From an uncultured Bacillota bacterium (GTDB taxonomy: Bacteria; Bacillota; Dehalobacteriia; UBA4068): a DNA stretch of 32,997 nucleotides. A model generated the notes under the pieces. That model worked only from the letters and a program-made list of their open reading frames with translations, was not told the DNA's origin and searched no databases. Made by a program: the position numbers and the translations under genes. This document shows positions 8,986-15,425 of the stretch, one piece after another (position 1 is the stretch's first letter; each line of letters begins with the position of its first letter). The stretch lies in assembly GCA_934427095.1 (NCBI GenBank), contig CAKRYM010000001.1:1-32997 (forward strand). The letters are read 5' to 3'.

Positions 8986-10311
8986 ATGAAGAAAACATAC
9001 TCCGTTTTTGTGCTGATTTTCCTGCTGACCCTGTCTCTCTGTACGCCTGCTCTAGCTTTGACGGAATATGGCGTGATCTATGATGAAACAGGTGAGCTGG
9101 GATCTAATACTCTGCTTATGCAGGGCGAACAGACCCTGCCAGAGCTTTCCCAGACGCTGGGCATCGACCTGCGGGTGGATGTACTAACCCAAATCAGCTA
9201 TGACAGCATCACCGATACCGCTGCGGGGATCTATGCCAGATACGATTATGGCTATGGCGAGGAAAAGGAAGGCGCTACGCTGACCATTCTGATGGAAATG
9301 CAGGATACAGGTACCTACGCCATGCCCGCCGACGGCTGGTGCATTTACGCCAATCTGAGCGAAGAGCGGGGCAGTAGCCAGGCCCTGGCCGACGCCATCT
9401 ACAATGCGGTACAGCCCAATATGGTGGAGCGGGCGTGGAACGGTGAGGATATCACCATGAGTGCCACCGCACTGACCCAGGCGGTAGACGCTATGGCAGA
9501 GGCAGCAGAAGATTACATCCTCACAAATTGCCCACTGGACAACTCCGGTGAGGATGTGGGTATGGGAGCATCCCAAGTATCTGAGCCCACTGAGCAAAGC
9601 GGCGTAACTATGCAGTATGTATTTGACATCAGTGACCTCCTTACCTACGAAGAATGGGCGGAACTGGAGGCTCGGGCCGAAACCTTTTCCCAACGCCATC
9701 ATTGCGGAATCTATTTTGTCATTGTGGATGACTACACAGAATATGGGTCTGGCAGCGTCTACGACATCACCAGCCAGCTCTATCATAACAGTGCGCTTGG
9801 CCTCGGTGCTGATCGGGATGGGTTAATCGTTCTGCTTAGCATGGATGAACGGGATTATGCCATGTTCGTCTATGGAGAGTACGCTGAATATGCTTTCGAT
9901 GAATATGGGCAGGAAAAGTTGGAGGAAGCATTCCTCGAAGATTTTGGGTACAATGACTGGTATAGCGGCATTTCCCACTATCTGGATACTTGTGACGAAT
10001 ATCTGACTAAGGCCGAAGAAGGCAAACCGGTGCGCCCTTCTTACTGGGGGGGGGTCCTCATGATGACGGGGCTTTCCTGTCTGGTGGCAGGGATAATCTG
10101 CCTTTTACTTATGCGTAACATGAAAACGGTCTATCAAAAGGTGGAGGCTGATACATACCTCACCGCAGGCGGATTACACCTGACAGAGCAGTACGACCAC
10201 TACACCCATACCACTGAGACACGTACCAAAATTGAAAAAGCAAGCTCAAGTAGCAGCTCAAGCAGCAGCGAAAGCGGTGGCGGCGGTAGCGGCCGTAGCG
10301 GGAAATTCTGA
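8986..10311 (+). CDS. TPM-domain membrane protein with Ser/Gly tail (YdjH-like), apparently two TPM domains
   Basis: 441 residues from the ATG at 8986, chosen because GAAGGGGG lies just upstream and a good signal peptide (cleavage near ALA-LT) follows; a longer in-frame start at 8959 would bury the signal. Residues about 26-170 resemble a divergent TPM (TLP18.3/Psb32/MOLO-1) domain and residues about 208-340 a second, better-preserved one (FDISDLLTYEEWAELE, GIYFVIVDDYTEYG, GLIVLLSMDERDYAMFVYG). A transmembrane helix follows (about 356-378), then a cytoplasmic tail ending in poly-Ser and a GGGGSGRSG motif, typical of YdjH/YgcG proteins. TPM domains are reported as phosphatase-like or interaction modules; activity here is unknown. 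Confidence 0.84.
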   Translation: MKKTYSVFVLIFLLTLSLCTPALALTEYGVIYDETGELGSNTLLMQGEQTLPELSQTLGIDLRVDVLTQISYDSITDTAAGIYARYDYGYGEEKEGATLTILMEMQDTGTYAMPADGWCIYANLSEERGSSQALADAIYNAVQPNMVERAWNGEDITMSATALTQAVDAMAEAAEDYILTNCPLDNSGEDVGMGASQVSEPTEQSGVTMQYVFDISDLLTYEEWAELEARAETFSQRHHCGIYFVIVDDYTEYGSGSVYDITSQLYHNSALGLGADRDGLIVLLSMDERDYAMFVYGEYAEYAFDEYGQEKLEEAFLEDFGYNDWYSGISHYLDTCDEYLTKAEEGKPVRPSYWGGVLMMTGLSCLVAGIICLLLMRNMKTVYQKVEADTYLTAGGLHLTEQYDHYTHTTETRTKIEKASSSSSSSSSESGGGGSGRSGKF

Positions 10312-10326
10312 CAAGGGATCTTCGCC

Positions 10327-10467
10327 ATGAAGAAGTTGATCCTGCACCGATTCTTTCCGGCGCTTCTGTGTATGACGCTGGTTCTGAGCCCACTCCTCTT
10401 GGGTGAAGGCATAATCACTCCTATGGGTGAGAAAAGAAACAGGAACATGAGATATTTAGCGGAGTGA
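10327..10467 (+). CDS. Short secreted or membrane peptide ORF (46 aa)
   Basis: An ATG at 10327 opens a 46-codon frame. The product begins with MKKLILHRFFPALLCMTLVL, an almost textbook signal peptide or single membrane helix, and ends in a basic tail. A weak AAGGGATC ribosome site lies about 9 nt upstream. It fills most of the 170-bp gap between the TPM gene and the next gene and ends 13 nt before the latter. It may be a real small membrane protein or the surviving 5' end of a decayed exported protein; the sequence alone cannot decide. Confidence 0.4.
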   Translation: MKKLILHRFFPALLCMTLVLSPLLLGEGIITPMGEKRNRNMRYLAE

Positions 10468-10480
10468 AAGGAGAACTTGT

Positions 10481-11050
10481 ATGGGCATTTTTGATAAGCT
10501 GAAACATTCTGCCATGGATACCGTCATGACGGCTGCCACATCCATCGGAAATAAAAGCGAAACCTTTACCTTCACAACGCTTCCTGAGAACCTTGCCGAA
10601 CTGCAGTCTCTCAGAGAGGCAACCCTTGATACCCCATTTCAGACGGCGGCGCTGACTGTCCTGGCGTTGTGTGCCTATGCCGCAGATCGACAGATCGGTC
10701 TTGATATGCTGAACTGGCTGCGCGGACCACGACCTTTGAACGGACAGGACATTTCTTTCCTGAATGACCGCTTCCGTGATGGAAAGACCTACCTGCCTTT
10801 CTCTTATTTTGTTGGCTCTACTGCCGATAACAACTACACGCCCATCCAGCCCTATACCATTCGAATCGAAAGCAACCATGTTTCTGGTGAGGAGCAGGGC
10901 TATATGAAACTGTTTATTCCCTGCGGTGGCGCGGATTCTCCTCGCCCGATCAAGCTACGTCAGCGTGGCAGTGATGGGAAGTGGTTCCTCTGGGAGCAGT
11001 ATCTGCTCACCGGTGTCCGCACACCAAAGGCCGCCGATCCATGGGCGTAA
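10481..11050 (+). CDS. Cytoplasmic protein of unknown function (DUF6935-like)
   Basis: 189 residues, no signal peptide or membrane helix. The N-terminus (MGIFDKLKHSAMDTVM) resembles the opening of several proteins in such clusters. The central part (about 28-130) with FTTLPENLAELQSL, FQTAALTVLALCAY and LPFSYFVGSTADNNY, and the closing IKLRQRGSDGKWFLWEQY, recall a family annotated as DUF6935; I recognise it only by overall pattern. An AAAGGAG site precedes the ATG. Being last but one in the cluster and soluble, it could be a cytoplasmic effector or adaptor of the membrane module; that is inference. Confidence 0.7.
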   Translation: MGIFDKLKHSAMDTVMTAATSIGNKSETFTFTTLPENLAELQSLREATLDTPFQTAALTVLALCAYAADRQIGLDMLNWLRGPRPLNGQDISFLNDRFRDGKTYLPFSYFVGSTADNNYTPIQPYTIRIESNHVSGEEQGYMKLFIPCGGADSPRPIKLRQRGSDGKWFLWEQYLLTGVRTPKAADPWA

Positions 11051-11154
11051 AACAAATGGAGTATTCGCTGAGGAATCGAATCTGGTAATGGAAAGTCAGG
11101 ATGCCTATGGCGATCAATGAGGGAAACTTTCGCATTTGATAGAGGGTGCCGATT

Positions 11155-11532
11155 ATGAAAACAGTTCTATTTATATCATCCAATAAGATGCTCGGGCAAG
11201 GATTGTCGGCGGCCTTTCAATCAAAGTCGCAATTAGATTTTTTGTGGGCAGCCCAGCTCAATTATGCACAGGCTATCATGGGAGTCGATATTTTCCATGC
11301 TGATGTGGTGATATTGGATATTGTGGATCAGACAGATATGGATCAGGCAGTTGAAATCTGCCAGTCAATTCGCCAGAATGAACAGGGCGTAAAGATATTG
11401 CTTCTGGTTAGACCGGAACAAGCTGTTGTGCGCAAAGTAGCTGTGGACACCAAAAATACTGGTTTGGCAGATGATTTCGTCTTTTATGACAGTTCCCTGA
11501 CCTATCTACTTGCAAAGTTGGAAGCATTATAA
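11155..11532 (+). CDS. Degenerate response-regulator receiver domain
   Basis: 125 residues from the ATG at 11155; AGAGGG sits 8 nt upstream, so the in-frame GTG at 11146 is less likely. The alternating beta/alpha pattern (KTVLFISSNKMLGQGL, ADVVILDIVD, VKILLLV) is that of a stand-alone CheY-like receiver. The phospho-acceptor position is kept (D55), but the paired acidic residues after strand 1 are replaced by Ser-Ser-Asn (about 8-10) and the usual Thr/Lys switch positions are not evident. It may therefore bind a partner without phosphorylation. No output domain is attached. It closes the cluster and is followed by a terminator. Confidence 0.65.
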   Translation: MKTVLFISSNKMLGQGLSAAFQSKSQLDFLWAAQLNYAQAIMGVDIFHADVVILDIVDQTDMDQAVEICQSIRQNEQGVKILLLVRPEQAVVRKVAVDTKNTGLADDFVFYDSSLTYLLAKLEAL

Positions 11533-11538
11533 TTTTTG

Positions 11539-11580
11539 TTGTATCAAAGGGATCTGCGTTAGAAAGAACGCATGTTTTGA
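11539..11580 (+). other. Nested stem-loop after the receiver gene
   Basis: Outer arms TATCAAA and TTTGATA enclose an inner perfect stem, TGCGTT / AACGCA, with a 6-nt loop. It sits 7 nt after the stop of the receiver gene. It lacks a T-tract, so it is more likely an RNA structure protecting the 3' end than a terminator. The remainder of the 11533-11816 gap contains the terminator and promoter listed separately and no gene. Confidence 0.5.
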
Positions 11581-11634
11581 TAGATTGGTAAAAAGCCATC
11601 ATGAAATAGATGGTAGGAAAATATATTGTTTTAA

Positions 11635-11675
11635 AGTGGCTTTGATCAATTCAGAGCCGCTATTTCTTTTTCTTT
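11635..11675 (+). terminator. Rho-independent terminator closing the envelope cluster
   Basis: An 11-bp stem (AGTGGCTTTGA against TCAGAGCCGCT, two G-U pairs) with a 5-nt loop is followed by a T-rich tract (TATTTCTTTTTCTTTT). It separates the long + strand envelope cluster from the PadR promoter that begins about 80 bp later. Confidence 0.72.
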
Positions 11676-11753
11676 TGCGATGACGCTCATATCATCAAGA
11701 ATACGGCAATAGAGCTGCCGGGAAGGTTTATGGATAACGCATGGATTTTGCCC

Positions 11754-11782
11754 TTTACATATATAGGACGCCTATATATAAT
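11754..11782 (+). promoter_or_regulatory. SigA promoter of the padR gene
   Basis: A -35 box TTTACA (11754-11759, one mismatch to TTGACA) and a perfect -10 box TATAAT (11777-11782) are separated by the optimal 17 bp. The predicted start of transcription is near 11789, about 28 nt before the padR ATG. The spacer is almost entirely occupied by an operator-like dyad. Confidence 0.85.
11759..11779 (+). promoter_or_regulatory. Operator-like dyad 1 in the padR promoter
   Basis: Perfect 9-bp arms, ATATATAGG and CCTATATAT, around the 3-nt spacer ACG. The dyad covers the region between the -35 and -10 boxes, so a bound dimer would block RNA polymerase. Negative autoregulation by the downstream PadR protein is the simplest reading. 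Confidence 0.72.
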
Positions 11783-11786
11783 ACGA

Positions 11787-11805
11787 TATATAGATCGTCT
11801 ATATA
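11787..11805 (+). promoter_or_regulatory. Operator-like dyad 2 at the padR transcription start
   Basis: Perfect 8-bp arms, TATATAGA and TCTATATA, around TCG, with the same ATATAG half-site core and 3-nt spacer as dyad 1. The two dyad centres are 27 bp apart. It lies over the predicted transcription start and ends just before the ribosome binding site AAGGGGGC. Confidence 0.72.
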
Positions 11806-11816
11806 AGGGGGCAAGC

Positions 11817-12164
11817 ATGGACTTAGATAAAAGTTTAATTAGCGGTAGTATGACGCTACTGGTTATGAAATTACTGGAAAACGGGGATATGTATGGTTAT
11901 CAGATGATGGAAGAGTTAAAACAACGGTCGGACAATACCTTTCATTTAAAAGCAGGCTCCTTATACCCTTTGCTTCATAGTTTAGAGGAAAAAGGGTATG
12001 TTTCTGCTTATGAACAAGAAGCTTCCGCCGGAAAGCCCAGGCGTTACTATCACCTGACAGCCCAAGGTCAGCAAGCCTTACAGGAAAAAGAGGAAGCTTG
12101 GCATGTCTATGCGCAAGCAGTCAAACGGGTGCTGGGAGGAGGGGTGTGCTGTGAGGGAGCCTAA
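11817..12164 (+). CDS. PadR-family transcriptional regulator
   Basis: 115 residues. The family signature is clear: an N-terminal segment LISGSMTLLVMKLLENGDMYGYQMMEEL, winged-helix residues LKAGSLYPLLHSLEEKGYV (about 44-62), and the wing with AGKPRRYYHLTAQGQQAL (about 71-88). It is the short PadR-s2 type with a single C-terminal dimerisation helix. The start at 11817 is supported by AAGGGGGC and by the mapped promoter; an in-frame ATG at 11730 lies upstream of that promoter and is rejected. The gene overlaps the following (broken) membrane gene by 14 bp, the normal arrangement for PadR plus its membrane partner. Likely a ligand-responsive repressor of its own operon. Confidence 0.92.
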   Translation: MDLDKSLISGSMTLLVMKLLENGDMYGYQMMEELKQRSDNTFHLKAGSLYPLLHSLEEKGYVSAYEQEASAGKPRRYYHLTAQGQQALQEKEEAWHVYAQAVKRVLGGGVCCEGA

Positions 12165-12934
12165 AACCATAGCTGCTTATTTGGAAACCGTTGCGACGCA
12201 AATTCGCTGGAAACGGGCGCGGCCGATGGTGACCTTGGAACTGGCCCAGCATTTAGAGGATCAGCGGGATGCCTTAGCTGCCGAAGGATATGAGAACGCC
12301 GAGGAATTGGCTGTGCAAGAAATGGGGGCCCCGTGGCAGTTGGGGCGGAATTAGACCGCATTCACCGGCCTAAGCCCCAGTGGGGACTATTGGCGCTCAC
12401 CGTTTTGCTGGCCTTAGCCGGGGTTATGCTCAGAATCGGGTTGACAGCCAATTGGGCAGCTTATTCCCTAGCTGTTGACCCATCCAAAACCATATTGGCT
12501 TTTGTGTTTGGTTGCGGCGCTTTGCTGTTTGGGTATTTTGTAGATGCTGCTTTTTTAGGCCGTCACGGTAACGCCATTTATTGGGGAACGTTGCTGGTTA
12601 GTATTACGGTGTTACTTCTTTCCCAGCGGATCAGCGGCCTTTTCTATTATCTCCGTTATGTGGAATTATGCTTCCCTGTGATCTATGGTTTTTGGCTGTA
12701 TACTTGCCGCAAAAAAGGTTGACTGGGGTTGCTTTTCGCCATGCTTGGTTTAATTCCTCTGGGCGGGATTTGCTTACTTACTCCCCATGCTTTGGGATTT
12801 TTGCTGGTAACTCTGACGGGTTTTGTTTTGCTTTTGACTGCTGCTTGGAACGATTGGTTTGCCGTGGGCAAGCGGCTGAGGAAATCACCTTCCTGCCGGG
12901 ATACCGCATCAAGATCAGCGTGGAAAAAGAATAA
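12151..12934 (+). pseudogene. Broken permease-prefix-domain membrane protein gene
   Basis: The GTG at 12151 (GGGAGGAGGGG upstream) starts a 68-codon frame with a HAAS/permease-prefix-like domain ending at a TAG (12352-12354). The protein clearly continues in another frame from about 12330 (VAVGAELDRIHRPKPQW), consistent with one missing C in the C-run 12329-12332. That second frame carries four membrane helices, then meets a TGA at 12720-12722, after which the same frame goes on with two more helices (GLLFAMLGLIPLGG...). Near 12870 the frame shifts again to give EEITFLPGYRIKISVEKE and a stop at 12934. Three lesions in one gene argue for true decay over sequencing error. Intact relatives are membrane partners of PadR regulators. 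Confidence 0.8.
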
Positions 12935-12970
12935 CAAGAAAGAAAGCCCTACATAGGCTTTCCTTTCTTG
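12935..12970 (+). terminator. Hairpin after the broken membrane gene
   Basis: Arms CAAGAAAGAAAGCC and GGCTTTCCTTTCTTG enclose a 7-nt loop immediately after the last stop of the pseudogene. Arms are imperfect (one bulge). It can act as terminator from the + strand. Confidence 0.5.
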
Positions 12971-12992
12971 TAAACGAAGCTTGTAAACGAAA
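12967..12992. repeat. 13-bp tandem direct repeat
   Basis: CTTGTAAACGAAG at 12967-12979 is followed directly by CTTGTAAACGAAA at 12980-12992 (12 of 13 identical). It lies between two hairpins in the gap between converging genes. No function can be assigned. Confidence 0.55.
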
Positions 12993-13036
12993 ACATCCGC
13001 AATCTTTCTTTCTCGGAGAAGGGTTGCGGATGTTTT
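12990..13036. repeat. 47-bp hairpin repeat, copy 1 (terminator-like)
   Basis: Perfect 13-bp arms, AAAACATCCGCAA and TTGCGGATGTTTT, enclose a 21-nt pyrimidine-then-purine middle that can form a small inner stem. The same element occurs in the other orientation at 18174-18220 with 44 of 47 bases identical. Lying between converging genes, and with T-runs at both ends, it can terminate transcription in both directions, including that of the EamA operon. Confidence 0.75.
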
Positions 13037-13064
13037 GTTGAACATAAGGCCAGCGCTGGTCGGT

Positions 13065-13925
13065 CTATAGATTTAGCAGGGCTAGAGCAATACAGACCAA
13101 AACCAGGCTCAGCCATTGTCGGGGGCTAAACTTACTGTGGAATACCAAACGGTCAATGAGGCTGACCGTTAGAATAACTGCTACGCTATAAACGGGAAAT
13201 ACCACCGAAGCGGGTAAGCGCATTACCGCTTGTAACAGACACATGGTTGTTAATTGATTGGGAATTCCGATCAATAACCCATAGCAAATATCCCTTTTGC
13301 TGATGGTCCGTTGTCCCAGCAAAAAGTAGACAATACTCAAAAACAAACAAGTCAAAAAAGAATAAAACAGAAATAATCCATCATAGGTCGGGTTGCCGGC
13401 ACTTTCAAAAATTTTGGAGTTGAAATCGGCCACCCCGCCGATCACCAGTACCAAAATCAGCAGCAAGCCGCTGGATTGTACGAAATTCTGTGTCTTGCCT
13501 TCCATGTACAGGTGTTTTTCTGGCAGATTAAACAAGACCACAGCGGTTAACGCCACCACAATGCCGCAAATTTGCAGTACACTGGGGCTTTCATGAAAAA
13601 AGAGAATTGCGCCAAAGGTGGGCAACAGTACCCCCAGCTTGGCGAAAATGGCAGATAAAGCAGCGCCGTTTTGGCGAACGCAGATTTGAAATAAGATCAA
13701 CCAGACAATAAACAGGCAGCCGTTGAAAATGCCCAGTCCCAAAGGGAAAGCTCGTTCTGCCTCCCAAATCCATAGAGGCTGATGAACAAAAAAGGCGCTA
13801 AGCAAAACGGCGGCCAGATAATTGATCATTGTAACAGCTCTGCGATTGTGTAAATTCGCTTCTGAAAAACGCACCACAATGGATTCTACCGAGTTACAGA
13901 GGATAGCCAAAAGCAAAAACAGCAC
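13065..13925 (-). CDS. EamA/DMT-family transporter
   Basis: 286 residues with about ten hydrophobic segments in two halves, as in the drug/metabolite transporter superfamily (two EamA repeats). The start is the GTG at 13925-13923, with AGGAG 9 nt upstream. Substrate cannot be read from sequence; family members export amino acids, nucleotides or metabolites. It begins 42 nt after the ABC ATPase gene on the same strand and may be the last gene of that operon, balancing import with efflux of a product. The hairpin repeat lies just beyond its stop. Confidence 0.83.
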   Translation of the reverse strand: MLFLLLAILCNSVESIVVRFSEANLHNRRAVTMINYLAAVLLSAFFVHQPLWIWEAERAFPLGLGIFNGCLFIVWLILFQICVRQNGAALSAIFAKLGVLLPTFGAILFFHESPSVLQICGIVVALTAVVLFNLPEKHLYMEGKTQNFVQSSGLLLILVLVIGGVADFNSKIFESAGNPTYDGLFLFYSFLTCLFLSIVYFLLGQRTISKRDICYGLLIGIPNQLTTMCLLQAVMRLPASVVFPVYSVAVILTVSLIDRLVFHSKFSPRQWLSLVLVCIALALLNL

Positions 13926-13967
13926 GGATTTATGCTCCTTTACGGTTCGGTTTTGCCTTTATGGGCC

Positions 13968-14690
13968 TTATAGATCTTTGAAATCCACCTGCCGCAGGAA
14001 TTTGCGCAGCTGCGGATTATCGCATTGTTCAAAGATATATTCCGGCGTTCCTTCGGCCTCGATGTGCCCCTCATAAAGGAAGATTACCCGGTTGACAAAA
14101 TAGCGAATGGCATTGAGCTGATGGGTTACAATGATCATGGTCTGTCCTTCCTTGGCCAGGTCATGAATGGTTTCAAAGACTTCATGGGCCAATTCTGGGT
14201 CCAGGGACGAAGTAGGTTCGTCAAAGAGTACGACCTTAGGATGCATAGCCAAAGCTCTGGCAATGGCTACCCGCTGTTTTTGTCCGCCAGAAAGACTGCT
14301 GGGATATTCGTTGATTTTGTCCAACAGATGGACCTTGTCCAACAAATCATGTGCCAGCTGTTCTGCTTGAGCTGCGGGCATTTTATGAGCAGTAATGCAA
14401 GGTTTTTTTACATTATCACCCACGGAATAATGGGGGAAGAGGTTGAAATGTTGGAATACCATGCCGATCTTCCCCTTGGCGCTGCGGGCGTTTTTCATGG
14501 GTACATCTTCTAATAGAATTTTGCCGCTGTCGATTGGTTCTAACCCGGCAATGCAGCGAATCAGCGTGCTTTTCCCTGAGCCGGAAGCGCCAATGACCGC
14601 CACTACCTCATTGCTGTCCACTGACATGCTGAGGTTTTGTAAAACTTGGTTGTTGCCAAATCTTTTTGAGATATCACAAACCTGAATCAA
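13968..14690 (-). CDS. Polar amino acid-type ABC transporter ATPase (GlnQ family)
   Basis: 240 residues from a TTG at 14690 that overlaps the permease stop (TTGA), giving the standard GlnQ length; upstream codons in the frame lie inside the permease gene. Walker A GASGSGKST (34-42), Q-loop Q80, signature LSGGQ (133-137), Walker B ending FDEP (156-159) and a switch His in the VTHQL motif are all present, so the enzyme should hydrolyse ATP. It energises uptake with the permease and binding protein encoded just upstream. The lack of a strong ribosome site fits translational coupling. Confidence 0.9.
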   Translation of the reverse strand: MIQVCDISKRFGNNQVLQNLSMSVDSNEVVAVIGASGSGKSTLIRCIAGLEPIDSGKILLEDVPMKNARSAKGKIGMVFQHFNLFPHYSVGDNVKKPCITAHKMPAAQAEQLAHDLLDKVHLLDKINEYPSSLSGGQKQRVAIARALAMHPKVVLFDEPTSSLDPELAHEVFETIHDLAKEGQTMIIVTHQLNAIRYFVNRVIFLYEGHIEAEGTPEYIFEQCDNPQLRKFLRQVDFKDL

Positions 14691-15349
14691 TTTACCCAAA
14701 CTGAAAGCCTCCGTTCTAACCACTTGGCCAAGAAGGTCAAGGCATAGCAAATAACAAAGTAAATGATCGCCACGGAAATGTAGCATTCAAAGGGATGGTA
14801 TGTTTTGGCATAAATCTGATTGCTCAGCTTCATCAGCTCCACCAATGGCAGAACCGATACCAGCGAAGTTTCCTTAATGATGGAGGATAACCCGTTCATA
14901 AACGGCGGTACTGCAATGCGTAGGGCCTGGGGCAAAATGATGTTTAAATTGGTTTGCACAGGGGTATATCCCAGCATTTCCGCTGCTTCATATTGGCCTT
15001 TATCAATAGAGAGAATTGCCGCACGAACCACCTCAGACAAATAAGCGCCGCTGTTTAAGCCCATGGTAACAATGGAAGCGGTCATGGCCGAAATGGAAAT
15101 GCCAAAAATCGGCAGGGAATAATAGACCAAAAAAAGTTGCACCAGCAACGGGGTGCCCCGGAAAAATTCCACATAGGCAGTGAGAAGCACGCTAAATACC
15201 TTCGGTAGCTTACATGTGCGTAGGCTACCCACTACTATGGCCACCAGCGCGGCGACCACAAACGCGGATATCCCAATGATAATCGTTATTTTTAATGCGG
15301 CTGGCACCAGGGGTAAATACTGGGCCACCACGGAAAAATCTAAATCCAT
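14687..15349 (-). CDS. Polar amino acid-type ABC transporter permease (HisM/GlnP family)
   Basis: 220 residues, the normal size for one-domain permeases of this family, with about five membrane helices. The EAA-loop that contacts the ATPase is visible in QYEAAEMLGYTPVQTNLNIILPQALRIAVPP (about 118-148). A single permease gene implies a homodimeric channel. Its start lies beyond a strong hairpin that separates it from the binding-protein gene; the stop overlaps the ATPase start. Confidence 0.92.
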   Translation of the reverse strand: MDLDFSVVAQYLPLVPAALKITIIIGISAFVVAALVAIVVGSLRTCKLPKVFSVLLTAYVEFFRGTPLLVQLFLVYYSLPIFGISISAMTASIVTMGLNSGAYLSEVVRAAILSIDKGQYEAAEMLGYTPVQTNLNIILPQALRIAVPPFMNGLSSIIKETSLVSVLPLVELMKLSNQIYAKTYHPFECYISVAIIYFVICYALTFLAKWLERRLSVWVN

Positions 15350-15375
15350 AGAAAACCACCTACATTTTCACAGAG

Positions 15376-15408
15376 TCAATAGGCGCTCAGAGGGTGAGCG
15401 CCTATTGA
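15376..15408 (-). promoter_or_regulatory. Intercistronic hairpin between binding protein and permease genes
   Basis: A 14-bp perfect inverted repeat (TCAATAGGCGCTCA and its complement) with a 5-nt loop. In the direction of the operon no T-run follows, so it is not a full terminator. A hairpin at this place commonly stabilises the upstream message so that more binding protein than permease is made; that role is inferred. Confidence 0.68.
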
Positions 15409-15425
15409 TTTACGTTTCCTTTTTC

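Noticed and set aside
9184..9786. 200-codon open frame on the - strand
   Set aside because: Antisense of the TPM-domain gene, no motif and no start signal.
11730..11816. Extended N-terminus of PadR from an upstream ATG
   Set aside because: The upstream ATG precedes the -35 box of the promoter and the added residues come from translating the operator repeats.
12322..12354. Programmed -1 frameshift in the membrane gene
   Set aside because: The GGGGGCCCC run does not form a canonical slippery heptamer in the zero frame, and two further lesions follow, so decay is simpler.
12720..12722. TGA read as an amino acid
   Set aside because: TGA is used as an ordinary stop elsewhere in the window (for example at 767-769 and 10309-10311).
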